In this document: positions 1-4,851 of the stretch, piece after piece
Position numbering within the stretch: position 1 is the first letter of the stretch
How the letters are laid out: each line of letters opens with the position of its first letter
Assembly (NCBI GenBank): GCA_031553655.1
Contig: JAVBLG010000109.1
Coordinates: 1-8,121, forward strand
DNA: 8,121 nt
Reading direction: 5' to 3'
Source of the DNA: JAVBLG01 sp031553655
GTDB taxonomy: Bacteria; Desulfobacterota; Desulfovibrionia; Desulfovibrionales; Desulfovibrionaceae
The notes under the pieces: generated by a model
Seen by the model: the letters and a program-made list of their open reading frames with translations, nothing else
The model's database searches: none
What the model was told of the DNA's origin: nothing
Position numbers and translations under genes: made by a program

Positions 1-40
1 CGACGAAGTGGCCATTTCCGGAACAATAACCGAAGAGTAA
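1..40 (+). CDS. 3' end of an unidentified rightward gene (partial)
   Basis: Reading from base 2 the frame gives DEVAISGTITEE and then TAA at 38-40. The other two forward frames give less protein-like sequence. A palindrome at 53-102 and a rightward terminator at 199-244 follow, as expected after a gene end. Only 12 codons are visible, so no product can be named. The call rests on composition and on the terminator behind it, and it could be wrong. Confidence 0.4.
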   Translation, partial: DEVAISGTITEE

Positions 41-52
41 AACGAAGTTGCC

Positions 53-102
53 GGGGGAAGGGGAAAAGTAACTTTTGAAAAAGTTCCTTTTCCCCTTCCC
101 CC
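53..102. repeat. 50-bp homopurine/homopyrimidine palindrome
   Basis: The 16-nt arms at 53-68 and 87-102 are exact reverse complements, one strand all purine. After a single T/C mismatch (69 and 86) a further 7-bp arm pairs (70-76 with 79-85), leaving about 2 nt at the tip. It begins 12 nt after the partial gene's stop. A transcript in either direction would form a very stable hairpin. No clean U-run follows it, so I label it a palindrome rather than a terminator. Similar G/A-rich and C/T-rich palindromes are, to my knowledge, common between Desulfovibrio genes. Confidence 0.7.
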
Positions 103-198
103 GCACCCCCATCCCCTTTTCCTCAAAACTTTTCGCTTAGACCCCGCTACGAATGAAGTGGGCAAAAATTATAATGACGCGTGCTTTGTCATATACGT

Positions 199-244
199 AA
201 TAAATGAAGCGCCGTGCAAATGCGCGGCGCTTCATTTATTTTTT
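199..244 (+). terminator. Strong rho-independent terminator
   Basis: Perfect 16-bp arms at 199-214 and 225-240 enclose a 10-nt loop, and the stem runs into six T at 239-244. The T-run is on the rightward side, so it best fits termination of the partial gene ending at 40. Leftward transcripts from the symporter gene (stop at 313-315) also cross it. In that direction the stem ends in ATTTATT without a U-run, so it may act both ways but less well for the symporter. Confidence 0.85.
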
Positions 245-312
245 AACTACAAACTTTACGTCGAATTTTATATTACAGTGACACCTGACGGATTGTCCCC
301 GTTCAGCTGAAA

Positions 313-1701
313 CTACTTCGCTTCAGGAGCATTGGGGACGCGTCCGTTCAGCTTGGGTAGGAAGTTGATTTCGTAATCTTCAAGCGCCTTGGAAACAAGC
401 TTGGACAATCCAACTATGGCCAAAAGGTTGGGCAAAACCATCAGTCCGTTGAACAGGTCGGCCAATTCCCAAACCAGGGTAACCTTGAGGGTAGAGCCAA
501 GAACCACAAAGCCCATCACCATCACACGGTAAGGCAGCAGCCCCTTGCGCCCGACCAGAAACTTCACGTTCTGCTCACCGAAAAAATACCAGCCGATAAT
601 GGTGGAAAAAGAGAAGAAGAACAGAATAATGGCCACATAGGCATTGCCGAAAGCGCCAAAACCGGTGGTAAAGGCCTTTTGGGTCAGGGCAACACCAGTG
701 GTCTGGCCGTCGAGAGCGCCTGTGGAAAGCACCACAAAGGCGGACATGGTGCAGATAAGAACGGTAATAAACACGCCCATGATGGCGGCAAATCCCTGCA
801 GAACCGGATGGGCCACCTTGCTCACCGCGTGGGCATGGGGGGTGGAGCCCATACCGGCTTCGTTGGAGAACAGGCCGCGGGCTATACCGTAGCGCATAGC
901 TTCTTTCATGGTGGCGCCCACCACGCCTCCGGCGGCGGCTTCGGTGCTGAAGGCACAAGAGAATATCTGGTTGATCATATGGCCGAATTCACTGCTGTAG
1001 CAGGCAAGAATATATATGCCGCCAACCAGATACAGGCCGGCCATAATCGGAACCATCTTTTCAGTAACGGAAGCCAGACGGCCGATGCCGCCAAAGAACA
1101 CAAAGCCGGACAGAATGGCCACAGCAATGCCAACCACAAAAGTGGGCACATTGAAAGCGGTGGCGAAAGAGTCGGCAATGGAGTTGGCCTGCACCATATT
1201 ACCGATGCAGCCCAGAGCCAGGATAATGGCCACGGCAAAGAACACGGCCAAGGCTTTGGAGCCGAGGCCCTTGGAAATGTAGTAGGCCGGGCCACCCACC
1301 ACATGTCCGGTTTCATCGGTTCCCTTGAAAGACAGAGCCAGAATGGCTTCGGCAAAAATGGTGGCCATGCCGCAAAAGGCCGCCACCCACATCCAGAAGA
1401 TGGCGCCGGGTCCGCCCATAGCCAGAGCGGTGGCCACGCCAACCATGTTGCCCGTACCCACTTGGGCGGCAACAGCCGTTGCCAGAGCCTGGAAGGAACT
1501 CATGCCGCTGCCGTCGGCCTTTTCGCCGGACAAATTGAAGCCGCCGAAAACCTGCCGGACACAGGAACAAAATTTGCGAATCTGAACAAAGCGCAATTTG
1601 AAGGTGAAAAAGAGGCCGGTTCCACACAGCAACGGAATGAGGCAATAGGGTCCCCACAGGAAGCTGTTAATTTGTTGCACAAGTGTTGTCAACGAGTCCA
1701 T
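313..1701 (-). CDS. Sodium:alanine/glycine symporter, AGCS family
   Basis: Inner-membrane secondary transporter of 462 residues that should import alanine and/or glycine with Na+. The family signature is clear: VGTGNMVGVATAL at about residues 81-93, GGPAYYI at 136-142 and RGLFSNEAGMGSTPHAHA at 275-292. Hydrophobic stretches spread through the protein fit the roughly 10-11 helices of the family, and the length is normal (about 440-490 residues). The start is supported by AAGGAG six nt before the ATG. The gene is monocistronic and leftward, behind a long leader with a glycine riboswitch and terminator (1981-2136) and a promoter at 2177-2204. This context argues that glycine is a physiological substrate or signal. 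Choice between glycine, D-alanine and L-alanine cannot be read from sequence alone. Family assignment is secure. Confidence 0.96.
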   Translation of the reverse strand: MDSLTTLVQQINSFLWGPYCLIPLLCGTGLFFTFKLRFVQIRKFCSCVRQVFGGFNLSGEKADGSGMSSFQALATAVAAQVGTGNMVGVATALAMGGPGAIFWMWVAAFCGMATIFAEAILALSFKGTDETGHVVGGPAYYISKGLGSKALAVFFAVAIILALGCIGNMVQANSIADSFATAFNVPTFVVGIAVAILSGFVFFGGIGRLASVTEKMVPIMAGLYLVGGIYILACYSSEFGHMINQIFSCAFSTEAAAGGVVGATMKEAMRYGIARGLFSNEAGMGSTPHAHAVSKVAHPVLQGFAAIMGVFITVLICTMSAFVVLSTGALDGQTTGVALTQKAFTTGFGAFGNAYVAIILFFFSFSTIIGWYFFGEQNVKFLVGRKGLLPYRVMVMGFVVLGSTLKVTLVWELADLFNGLMVLPNLLAIVGLSKLVSKALEDYEINFLPKLNGRVPNAPEAK

Positions 1702-1980
1702 TCAAGTCTCCTTGCATAAATGTGAGAGTGTTATAGCGTTTGGGCCAAAAACACAAAACCGGAGGCGGATGAATTGCGTCCGGCCTGGGTACGTGAAGGG
1801 ATAAATTTGGAATGGGGCGAAACGTGGAATGTTATATGGAAAAGAAGAGAGGCGCCCGCACATGAACGGCGCGAAGAACGCCGTAACCACGGGGAAAGTG
1901 GCAGGCTATTCCCGCGACAACCTCGCGGGAAAAAGATCGAACGTCAGCCAAAAGACGTTAAAACGCCATTCTGGAGCAAT
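1702..1980 (-). promoter_or_regulatory. Long leader between riboswitch terminator and symporter start
   Basis: This 279-nt untranslated stretch separates the riboswitch terminator from the symporter ATG, much longer than an ordinary expression platform needs. In the mRNA sense it contains AACGTC/GACGTT arms around 1960-1941 followed closely by a U-rich run, then CCCGCGA/TCGCGGG arms around 1932-1913, then ACGGCG/CGCCGT arms near 1885-1867. A Shine-Dalgarno sequence AAGGAG lies just before the start. A GTG-initiated frame of 62 codons (1890-1702) ends exactly against the ATG, but it has no ribosome site. I assign no function beyond leader. Confidence 0.5.
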
Positions 1981-2034
1981 AAAAAAAGCGCTCGTGACAT
2001 AGCAGCTCTCTCAAGTGCTCTGTCACTGGCGCTT
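1981..2034 (-). terminator. Riboswitch-linked intrinsic terminator (expression platform)
   Basis: In the mRNA sense the 5' arm is AAGCGC (2034-2029), then GTGACA (2026-2021) and AGCA (2019-2016). The 3' arm is TGCT, TGTCAC and GCGCTT, followed by seven U (1987-1981). Small internal mismatches separate the three helical blocks, and the loop is 11 nt. It starts 7 nt after the aptamer linker. The CAGAG at 2022-2018 in its 5' arm can instead pair with CUCUG at 2047-2043, which is the expected anti-termination partner. Confidence 0.85.
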
Positions 2035-2041
2035 GCCGATT

Positions 2042-2136
2042 CCAGAGTGCGTCCGGCCATGCTCCTTTAGCCTGAGAGATTCGGTTGCCCTTTCCCCTTC
2101 GGCGGCGCGGGATAAATCCGCGCACTCTCACATGGC
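2042..2136 (-). promoter_or_regulatory. Glycine riboswitch, singlet aptamer with 3' ghost-aptamer linker
   Basis: In the mRNA sense P1 is GCCAUG (2136-2131) with CAUGGC (2061-2056). P2 is UGAGAG (2130-2125) with CUCUCA (2078-2073). P3 is a GC-rich hairpin at 2123-2105. The conserved core CGCCGAAGGGG (2104-2094) and CUCUCAGGCUAAAGGA (2078-2063) match the glycine aptamer family almost base for base. After P1 the linker GGACGCACUCUGGA resembles the inter-aptamer linker of tandem glycine riboswitches. No second aptamer core follows, only a terminator, so this is a singlet with a 3' ghost P1. It lies about 34 nt after the predicted transcription start and upstream of an alanine/glycine symporter, a known regulon member of this class. 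ON or OFF behaviour is inferred. Confidence 0.93.
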
Positions 2137-2176
2137 TTTCTTCCGCTTTATAAAAATAATGGAATGTTTTGATGGG

Positions 2177-2204
2177 ACTCTAGCATATGACGGTTTTCCG
2201 TCAA
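2177..2204 (-). promoter_or_regulatory. Sigma-70 promoter for the riboswitch/symporter transcript
   Basis: In the leftward sense the -35 is TTGACG (2204-2199), the spacer is 16 nt, and the -10 is TAGAGT (2182-2177) preceded by TGC, an extended -10. The predicted start is near 2170, so the transcript would enter the aptamer about 34 nt later. A short palindrome GACGGAAAACCGTC (2202-2189) overlaps the -35 and spacer and could be an operator, though this is unproven. Confidence 0.7.
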
Positions 2205-2229
2205 GTGCTTTTTTTCACAAAAATTGGAA

Positions 2230-2292
2230 GAACAAAAAATATAAAGGAAAAGTCCTTGTTATAAAAGAACTTTTCCCCTTGTTTTTTTGTTC
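2230..2292. terminator. Nested palindrome, probable bidirectional terminator
   Basis: The inner stem is GGAAAAGT (2246-2253) with ACTTTTCC (2269-2276), extended inward by CTT/AAG across a C/A mismatch. An outer pair GAACAAAAAA (2230-2239) with TTTTTTGTTC (2283-2292) closes the whole element. Rightward, the inner hairpin is followed by CCTTG and seven T. Leftward it is followed by TTTATATTTTTTG. It can stop leftward transcripts from hsp20 before they run into the symporter promoter. Confidence 0.7.
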
Positions 2293-2383
2293 TCAAGGCC
2301 AAATTAATGACCAAGTTATTATAAACTATTTATAATGCATATAGCATACAAAAAACTATATCAAACACGGATAAGGCATATTA

Positions 2384-2531
2384 GGGGCTGTCTCCAAATA
2401 GTGAATTTTGATTCAAGTGCAAGGAAAGCGGGCTTTTTTGCGAAGCGAGTGTACTCTTACGGTACTCGACCGGAGCAAAAAGCCCCGCTTGACGCAGCCA
2501 TTGGACAAAAGGCGAATTTGGAGACAGCCCC
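2384..2531. mobile_element. 148-bp MITE-like element with 16-bp terminal inverted repeats
   Basis: Exact 16-bp inverted repeats, GGGGCTGTCTCCAAAT (2384-2399) and its complement (2516-2531), bound the element. TA dinucleotides flank it at 2382-2383 and 2532-2533, as expected of a TA target duplication (IS630/Tc1-like or some IS5-group elements). No transposase is inside. The interior is an imperfect hairpin: AAAGCGGGC (2425-2433) faces GCCCCGCTT (2482-2490), with GTAC repeats near the tip. The interior matches repeats at 3021-3110 and 6130-6263. The right end touches the hsp20 stop codon. The family of the parental transposon is not identifiable from the sequence alone. Confidence 0.7.
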
Positions 2532-2986
2532 TAGCGTTCAACGGAAAGCACCCTCCCCCCACCGTTTTTATCACGTCGCGGCGCGGTAATTTTCAACAAA
2601 CCATCCTCATATTTAGCCACAGCCTTTTCGGCATCAATGGACACCGGAAGGGCAAAGTCATAATTGACCGTACGTGAAGTTCGCTTGCTGTACCAAGTCT
2701 TGCCCTCCTCTTCTTGCTTTTCCTCTTCTTCAACTTTGCCCCTGATGGAAACGCGCTCTTCAAAAATCTTCACTTCCAACTTGTCAGGGCCGATGCCGGG
2801 AATTTCCAGAGCCATATTTAAGGCTCCATCCTTTTCATATATATCCACGCCAGAGAAACCGGTAAACCTGGATGGAGTCTCCAAATTGAAAAATTCATTA
2901 AAAATGGAGTCTATTTCCCCAAAAAAGGGGTCGCGCCGCGCAAGGCCACGCTCACGACTCGGAATGTAACGTGTAATGCCGAACAT
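2531..2986 (-). CDS. Hsp20 / alpha-crystallin family small heat-shock protein
   Basis: ATP-independent holdase chaperone of 151 residues that binds unfolding proteins in the cytoplasm. The short N-terminal arm (1-45, with DPFFGEIDSIFNEFF) is typical of the family. The alpha-crystallin domain spans about 46-137, with EIPGI at 61-65, the acidic EEEEKQEEEG linker near 86-95, and GLLKITAP at 129-136. The C-terminal RVLSVER carries an L-S-V that may serve as the I-x-I/V anchor, so the protein appears essentially complete. GGGAGG sits 7 nt before the ATG. The stop codon TAG is formed by the TA flank plus the terminal base of the MITE at 2384-2531, so the last codons may have been altered by insertion. 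It is monocistronic, with repeat copy B in its leader. No CIRCE element or clear sigma-32 box is visible. Confidence 0.95.
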   Translation of the reverse strand: MFGITRYIPSRERGLARRDPFFGEIDSIFNEFFNLETPSRFTGFSGVDIYEKDGALNMALEIPGIGPDKLEVKIFEERVSIRGKVEEEEKQEEEGKTWYSKRTSRTVNYDFALPVSIDAEKAVAKYEDGLLKITAPRRDKNGGGRVLSVER

Positions 2987-3020
2987 ATTAAGTCCTCCCT
3001 TTTTTTTGGTAGCTGGCCCG

Positions 3021-3110
3021 GTTTGCCGTGATACTTCGTCAGACCACCATTTTTCTCGCTGCGTGTACCAACAAAGAATACACTCGCTCGCAAAACCTTG
3101 TCTTCCTCGT
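3021..3110 (-). repeat. Palindromic repeat, copy B, in the hsp20 leader region
   Basis: Read leftward, this stretch contains TTTTGCGAGCGAGTGTA, then GGTACACG, then CGAGAAAA and CTGACGAAG. These match in order and spacing the interior of the MITE-like element (TTTTGCGAAGCGAGTGTA, GGTACTCG, GGAGCAAAA, CTTGACGCAG). The tip pairs as GTGTA/TACAC, and outer arms AGAC/GTCT (3103-3100 with 3044-3041) pair with bases different from copy A. It lacks the 16-bp terminal repeats of copy A. It lies between the likely hsp20 promoter and its ribosome site, so it may be transcribed into the hsp20 leader. Confidence 0.6.
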
Positions 3111-3188
3111 CCGACGACAAATCGAACATCTACTTTTTATACGTATCGCAGTTTAATTATTAAGATTAATTCCATATCTTCTCCAAAA

Positions 3189-3216
3189 AAATTAAAACCT
3201 CTTCCCCAATAGTCAA
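3189..3216 (-). promoter_or_regulatory. Possible hsp20 promoter
   Basis: Leftward TTGACT (3216-3211) is followed after 16 nt by TAATTT (3194-3189) in the AT-rich gap upstream of hsp20. An inverted repeat CCTCTT/AAGAGG (3198-3220) covers the -35 and spacer and might be an operator. The -10 is weak, and no CCCCAT-type heat-shock -10 is found, so this is tentative. The rest of the gap 3130-3289 also holds a hairpin TGCGTAAA/TTTATGCA near 3242-3224, possibly the end of the rfaE2 transcript, though no U-run follows. Confidence 0.3.
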
Positions 3217-3289
3217 GAGGATGGTGCATAAATTTTTTACGCATCATCAATAATGAAACTTAAATTTTAAGGGAAAATTGAGGTTTGTT

Positions 3290-3841
3290 CTATACGGGAT
3301 GGGTATTGATAATTTTTTGGATAATGCCGGTGGTGGAAAATCCGGACAATAGAGGCAGGCTGGCCACAAGACCGCCCCGGTTCTCCACTTCGGCGCGTCC
3401 GACAATGCGTTCAGGAGCCCAGTCGCCGCCTTTTACCAGCACATCGGGACGCACGGCCTTGATCAGATTGAGAGGGGTTTCTTCGGAAAAAGATGTTACA
3501 AGGTCAACGCATTCCAGGTGCGCCGCCACATAAGCCCGAAATTCCAATGGGTTTACCGGACGGCCCGCGCCCTTGCCCAACATGCGTACCGATTGGTCGG
3601 TGTTAAGGGCCAGAACAAGAACGTCGCCCAACATGCGCGCCCGCGAGAGCAAGTCTACGTGACCTGGGTGCAGAATATCGAAACAACCATTAGTGAATAC
3701 CAGCTTTTTCCCGGCCTGGCGCAATGGTACGAGACGAGTTTCAAGTTCCTCGGAATTCAAGGCCATTTTGGGATGGACCAAGCCGAGAGGGCCGCAGCCC
3801 GGCCCCTCGGCTTTATTCACGTCAAAATCAAACTTGAGCAT
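3290..3841 (-). CDS. rfaE2: D-glycero-beta-D-manno-heptose 1-phosphate adenylyltransferase (RfaE2-type, HldE C-terminal domain)
   Basis: Transfers AMP from ATP to heptose 1-phosphate to make ADP-heptose for LPS inner core. This 183-residue cytidylyltransferase-like protein carries FTNGCFDILHPGHVDLL at about 49-65 (the HxGH nucleotide-binding motif is HPGH, 58-61), VKGGDW at 136-141 and GFSTTGII at 167-174. It lacks the sugar-kinase half, so a separate heptose-7-phosphate kinase must exist elsewhere. The first ATG lies 9 nt after the stop of the YkgJ-like gene, suggesting one leftward operon. Neither this start nor Met26 has a good ribosome site. Residues 1-25 are unlike the family core and overlap a 12-bp GC-rich hairpin (3781-3812). 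Met26 would give the more usual size of about 158 residues. The function is firm and the start uncertain. Confidence 0.93.
   Translation of the reverse strand: MLKFDFDVNKAEGPGCGPLGLVHPKMALNSEELETRLVPLRQAGKKLVFTNGCFDILHPGHVDLLSRARMLGDVLVLALNTDQSVRMLGKGAGRPVNPLEFRAYVAAHLECVDLVTSFSEETPLNLIKAVRPDVLVKGGDWAPERIVGRAEVENRGGLVASLPLLSGFSTTGIIQKIINTHPV
3781..3812. repeat. GC-rich hairpin near the rfaE2 start
   Basis: AGCCGAG (3781-3787) and GGGCC (3789-3793) pair with GGCCC (3801-3805) and CTCGGCT (3806-3812). This is 12 bp with one bulged A (3788) and a 7-nt loop. It falls between the first ATG of rfaE2 and the alternative Met26. It has no U-run in either direction, so it is not a classical terminator. 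It may instead lie between genes if Met26 is the true start, or it may reduce translation from the first ATG. Confidence 0.6.
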
Positions 3842-3850
3842 GGTTGCCGC

Positions 3851-4648
3851 TTATGCTTTGCGCGCCAAATGGCGGGCCTCGCCAAAAATAACCAACTCCA
3901 GCCAGTCGTAGGCAAAATCCAGGCGGGCCTCTTCCTCTTGCAGCACGGCTTCTTTTCTGATTTCATCCAGTTCAAGCTTGTCGAAAATACCCATTTCCAG
4001 AATGAAATCCTTAAAAGCGTCGACCTGATACAGGCAGAGAACGCACATTTTAGCCAACCGGGGCGAAATGGGCTGGCCCGACACCTTGACCATGGCCATG
4101 AGGCGCATATAACGGTCATTAGAAGCATTATAGGGCGCAAGCTCCTGGCTTGACAGCCAGTTGCGCGGAGTTTGGGTTTGATTTTCATCAAAGCCCAGGC
4201 AATGATCTTCTCTTACCAGAAAAAAGCGTTCCACAACCGAACCGCCTTTTCCCATTCTGGCTCCGCGCCCCAGGGGGTAGGCGCGGCAGGCGGCGGAACG
4301 GTCTTCATACACCGTGCATCCGGCAGGGGAAACAAAGGGGCAGGGGCTTCCGGGCATATTTTGCATTTTAAGAAGGGGCAGGGGAAAGCCAGTGTCGGGA
4401 AAGCTGCGCAGATTAGCGTGAGAACTCAAAAAATCCTCTCCGCTCATGCCCAGGCCGCGCCTGAGCCGCAAAACGTCATACGGCGTCAGGGGCATAGTAA
4501 GATCCGCGCAACACCGATTGAAACAGGGCACACCGGGATGGCAGGAAAAAACAAAGGTTTCGTCTGCTTCAAGATTGGGAAGAGACTCCAGAAAAGCCTG
4601 CGATTCATCATCCAAAGGCGGCTCGTAAGTTTCAGTATCCATTGCCAT
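3851..4648 (-). CDS. YkgJ-family cysteine-cluster protein
   Basis: Protein of 265 residues with the cysteine cluster of the YkgJ family (named for CxxCxxCC; function unknown, thought to bind Zn or an Fe-S cluster). Counting from the chosen start, Cys36, Cys42, Cys46 and Cys47 form C-x5-C-x3-CC. They are followed by CPF at 103, GCTVYEDRSAACRAYPLG at about 110-127 (Cys111, Cys121), Cys150, and CVLC at 202-205. The C-terminal third is helical and acidic (KLELDEIRKEAVLQEEEARLD). The start at 4648 is chosen because GGAGG lies 6 nt upstream. A longer frame to 4705 would add 19 residues encoded by a leader hairpin. It is first in a likely operon with rfaE2 and divergent from leuB. A maturation or metal-related role is conceivable but not shown. 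Confidence 0.88.
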   Translation of the reverse strand: MAMDTETYEPPLDDESQAFLESLPNLEADETFVFSCHPGVPCFNRCCADLTMPLTPYDVLRLRRGLGMSGEDFLSSHANLRSFPDTGFPLPLLKMQNMPGSPCPFVSPAGCTVYEDRSAACRAYPLGRGARMGKGGSVVERFFLVREDHCLGFDENQTQTPRNWLSSQELAPYNASNDRYMRLMAMVKVSGQPISPRLAKMCVLCLYQVDAFKDFILEMGIFDKLELDEIRKEAVLQEEEARLDFAYDWLELVIFGEARHLARKA

Positions 4649-4675
4649 ATGCGACCTCCATTGTGCCGGGCAACC

Positions 4676-4709
4676 CGTTTTGCCGCTGTTCCATATTCGC
4701 GGCAAAACG
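4676..4709. promoter_or_regulatory. 11-bp inverted repeat in the ykgJ-like gene leader
   Basis: CGTTTTGCCGC (4676-4686) and GCGGCAAAACG (4699-4709) are exact complements around a 12-nt loop. It lies about 16 nt before the ribosome site of the ykgJ-like gene and just after its predicted transcription start. It could be a stabilising 5' mRNA hairpin or an operator for the divergent genes. There is no U-run. Confidence 0.6.
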
Positions 4710-4723
4710 AACTCAATTCAAAA

Positions 4724-4732
4724 AATATACCA
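4724..4732 (-). promoter_or_regulatory. Extended -10 promoter candidate for the ykgJ-like gene and rfaE2
   Basis: Leftward TGGTATATT (4732-4724) is an extended -10 with five of six -10 matches. No good -35 is seen 16-18 nt upstream. The start would fall near 4717, just ahead of the leader hairpin at 4709-4676. The call is plausible but based on one element only. Confidence 0.35.
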
Positions 4733-4804
4733 GAGCCGGCGCACCGACCCCGAACAATATACACTTTGCAATAGCCCGCCAAAATGATAATGTCCAGCTC
4801 GCGT

Positions 4805-4834
4805 TTGGAAAAATATGAAAATGCTTTGTGTAAA
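4805..4834 (+). promoter_or_regulatory. Weak promoter candidate for leuB
   Basis: TTGGAA (4805-4810) and TGTAAA (4829-4834) are separated by 18 nt, just before the leuB ribosome site. A second option is GATAAT at 4786-4791 with TTTGCA at 4765-4770, but its spacing is short (15 nt). I see no leader-peptide attenuator or T-box between 4710 and 4851. Confidence 0.25.
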
Positions 4835-4851
4835 AGTCAGGAACAAAAAAA

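Noticed and set aside
679..1719. 346-codon rightward open frame opposite the symporter gene
   Set aside because: Shadow frame of the AGCS coding sequence. It is rich in Gly/His/Asn with no domain, and the opposite strand carries a full family signature, promoter and riboswitch.
1702..1890. 62-codon leftward GTG frame abutting the symporter ATG, as a possible leader peptide
   Set aside because: No ribosome site before the GTG, unremarkable composition, and no run of glycine or alanine codons as expected for attenuation. Glycine sensing is already explained by the riboswitch.
1981..2041. A second, tandem glycine aptamer
   Set aside because: The linker resembles that of tandem riboswitches, but no second CCGAAGG/CUCUCAGG core follows. 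The sequence goes directly into a terminator.
2335..2677. Rightward open frames of 84 and 89 codons across the MITE-like element and hsp20 end
   Set aside because: They run through the palindromic repeat and into the antisense of hsp20. No ribosome site or domain is visible.
2987..3000. RNA thermometer at the hsp20 ribosome site
   Set aside because: I looked for leader sequence complementary to GGGAGG close to the start and found none convincing, so I did not annotate one.
2911..3129. 72-codon leftward frame upstream of and overlapping hsp20
   Set aside because: It consists of repeat copy B plus an out-of-frame overlap with the hsp20 start. No good ribosome site is seen. The peptide similarity to copy A is reported as a finding instead.
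4649..4705. Longer start for the YkgJ-like protein (19 extra residues)
   Set aside because: GGAGG is placed 6 nt before the ATG at 4648, and the extra codons fall in a leader hairpin and a non-conserved-looking sequence.
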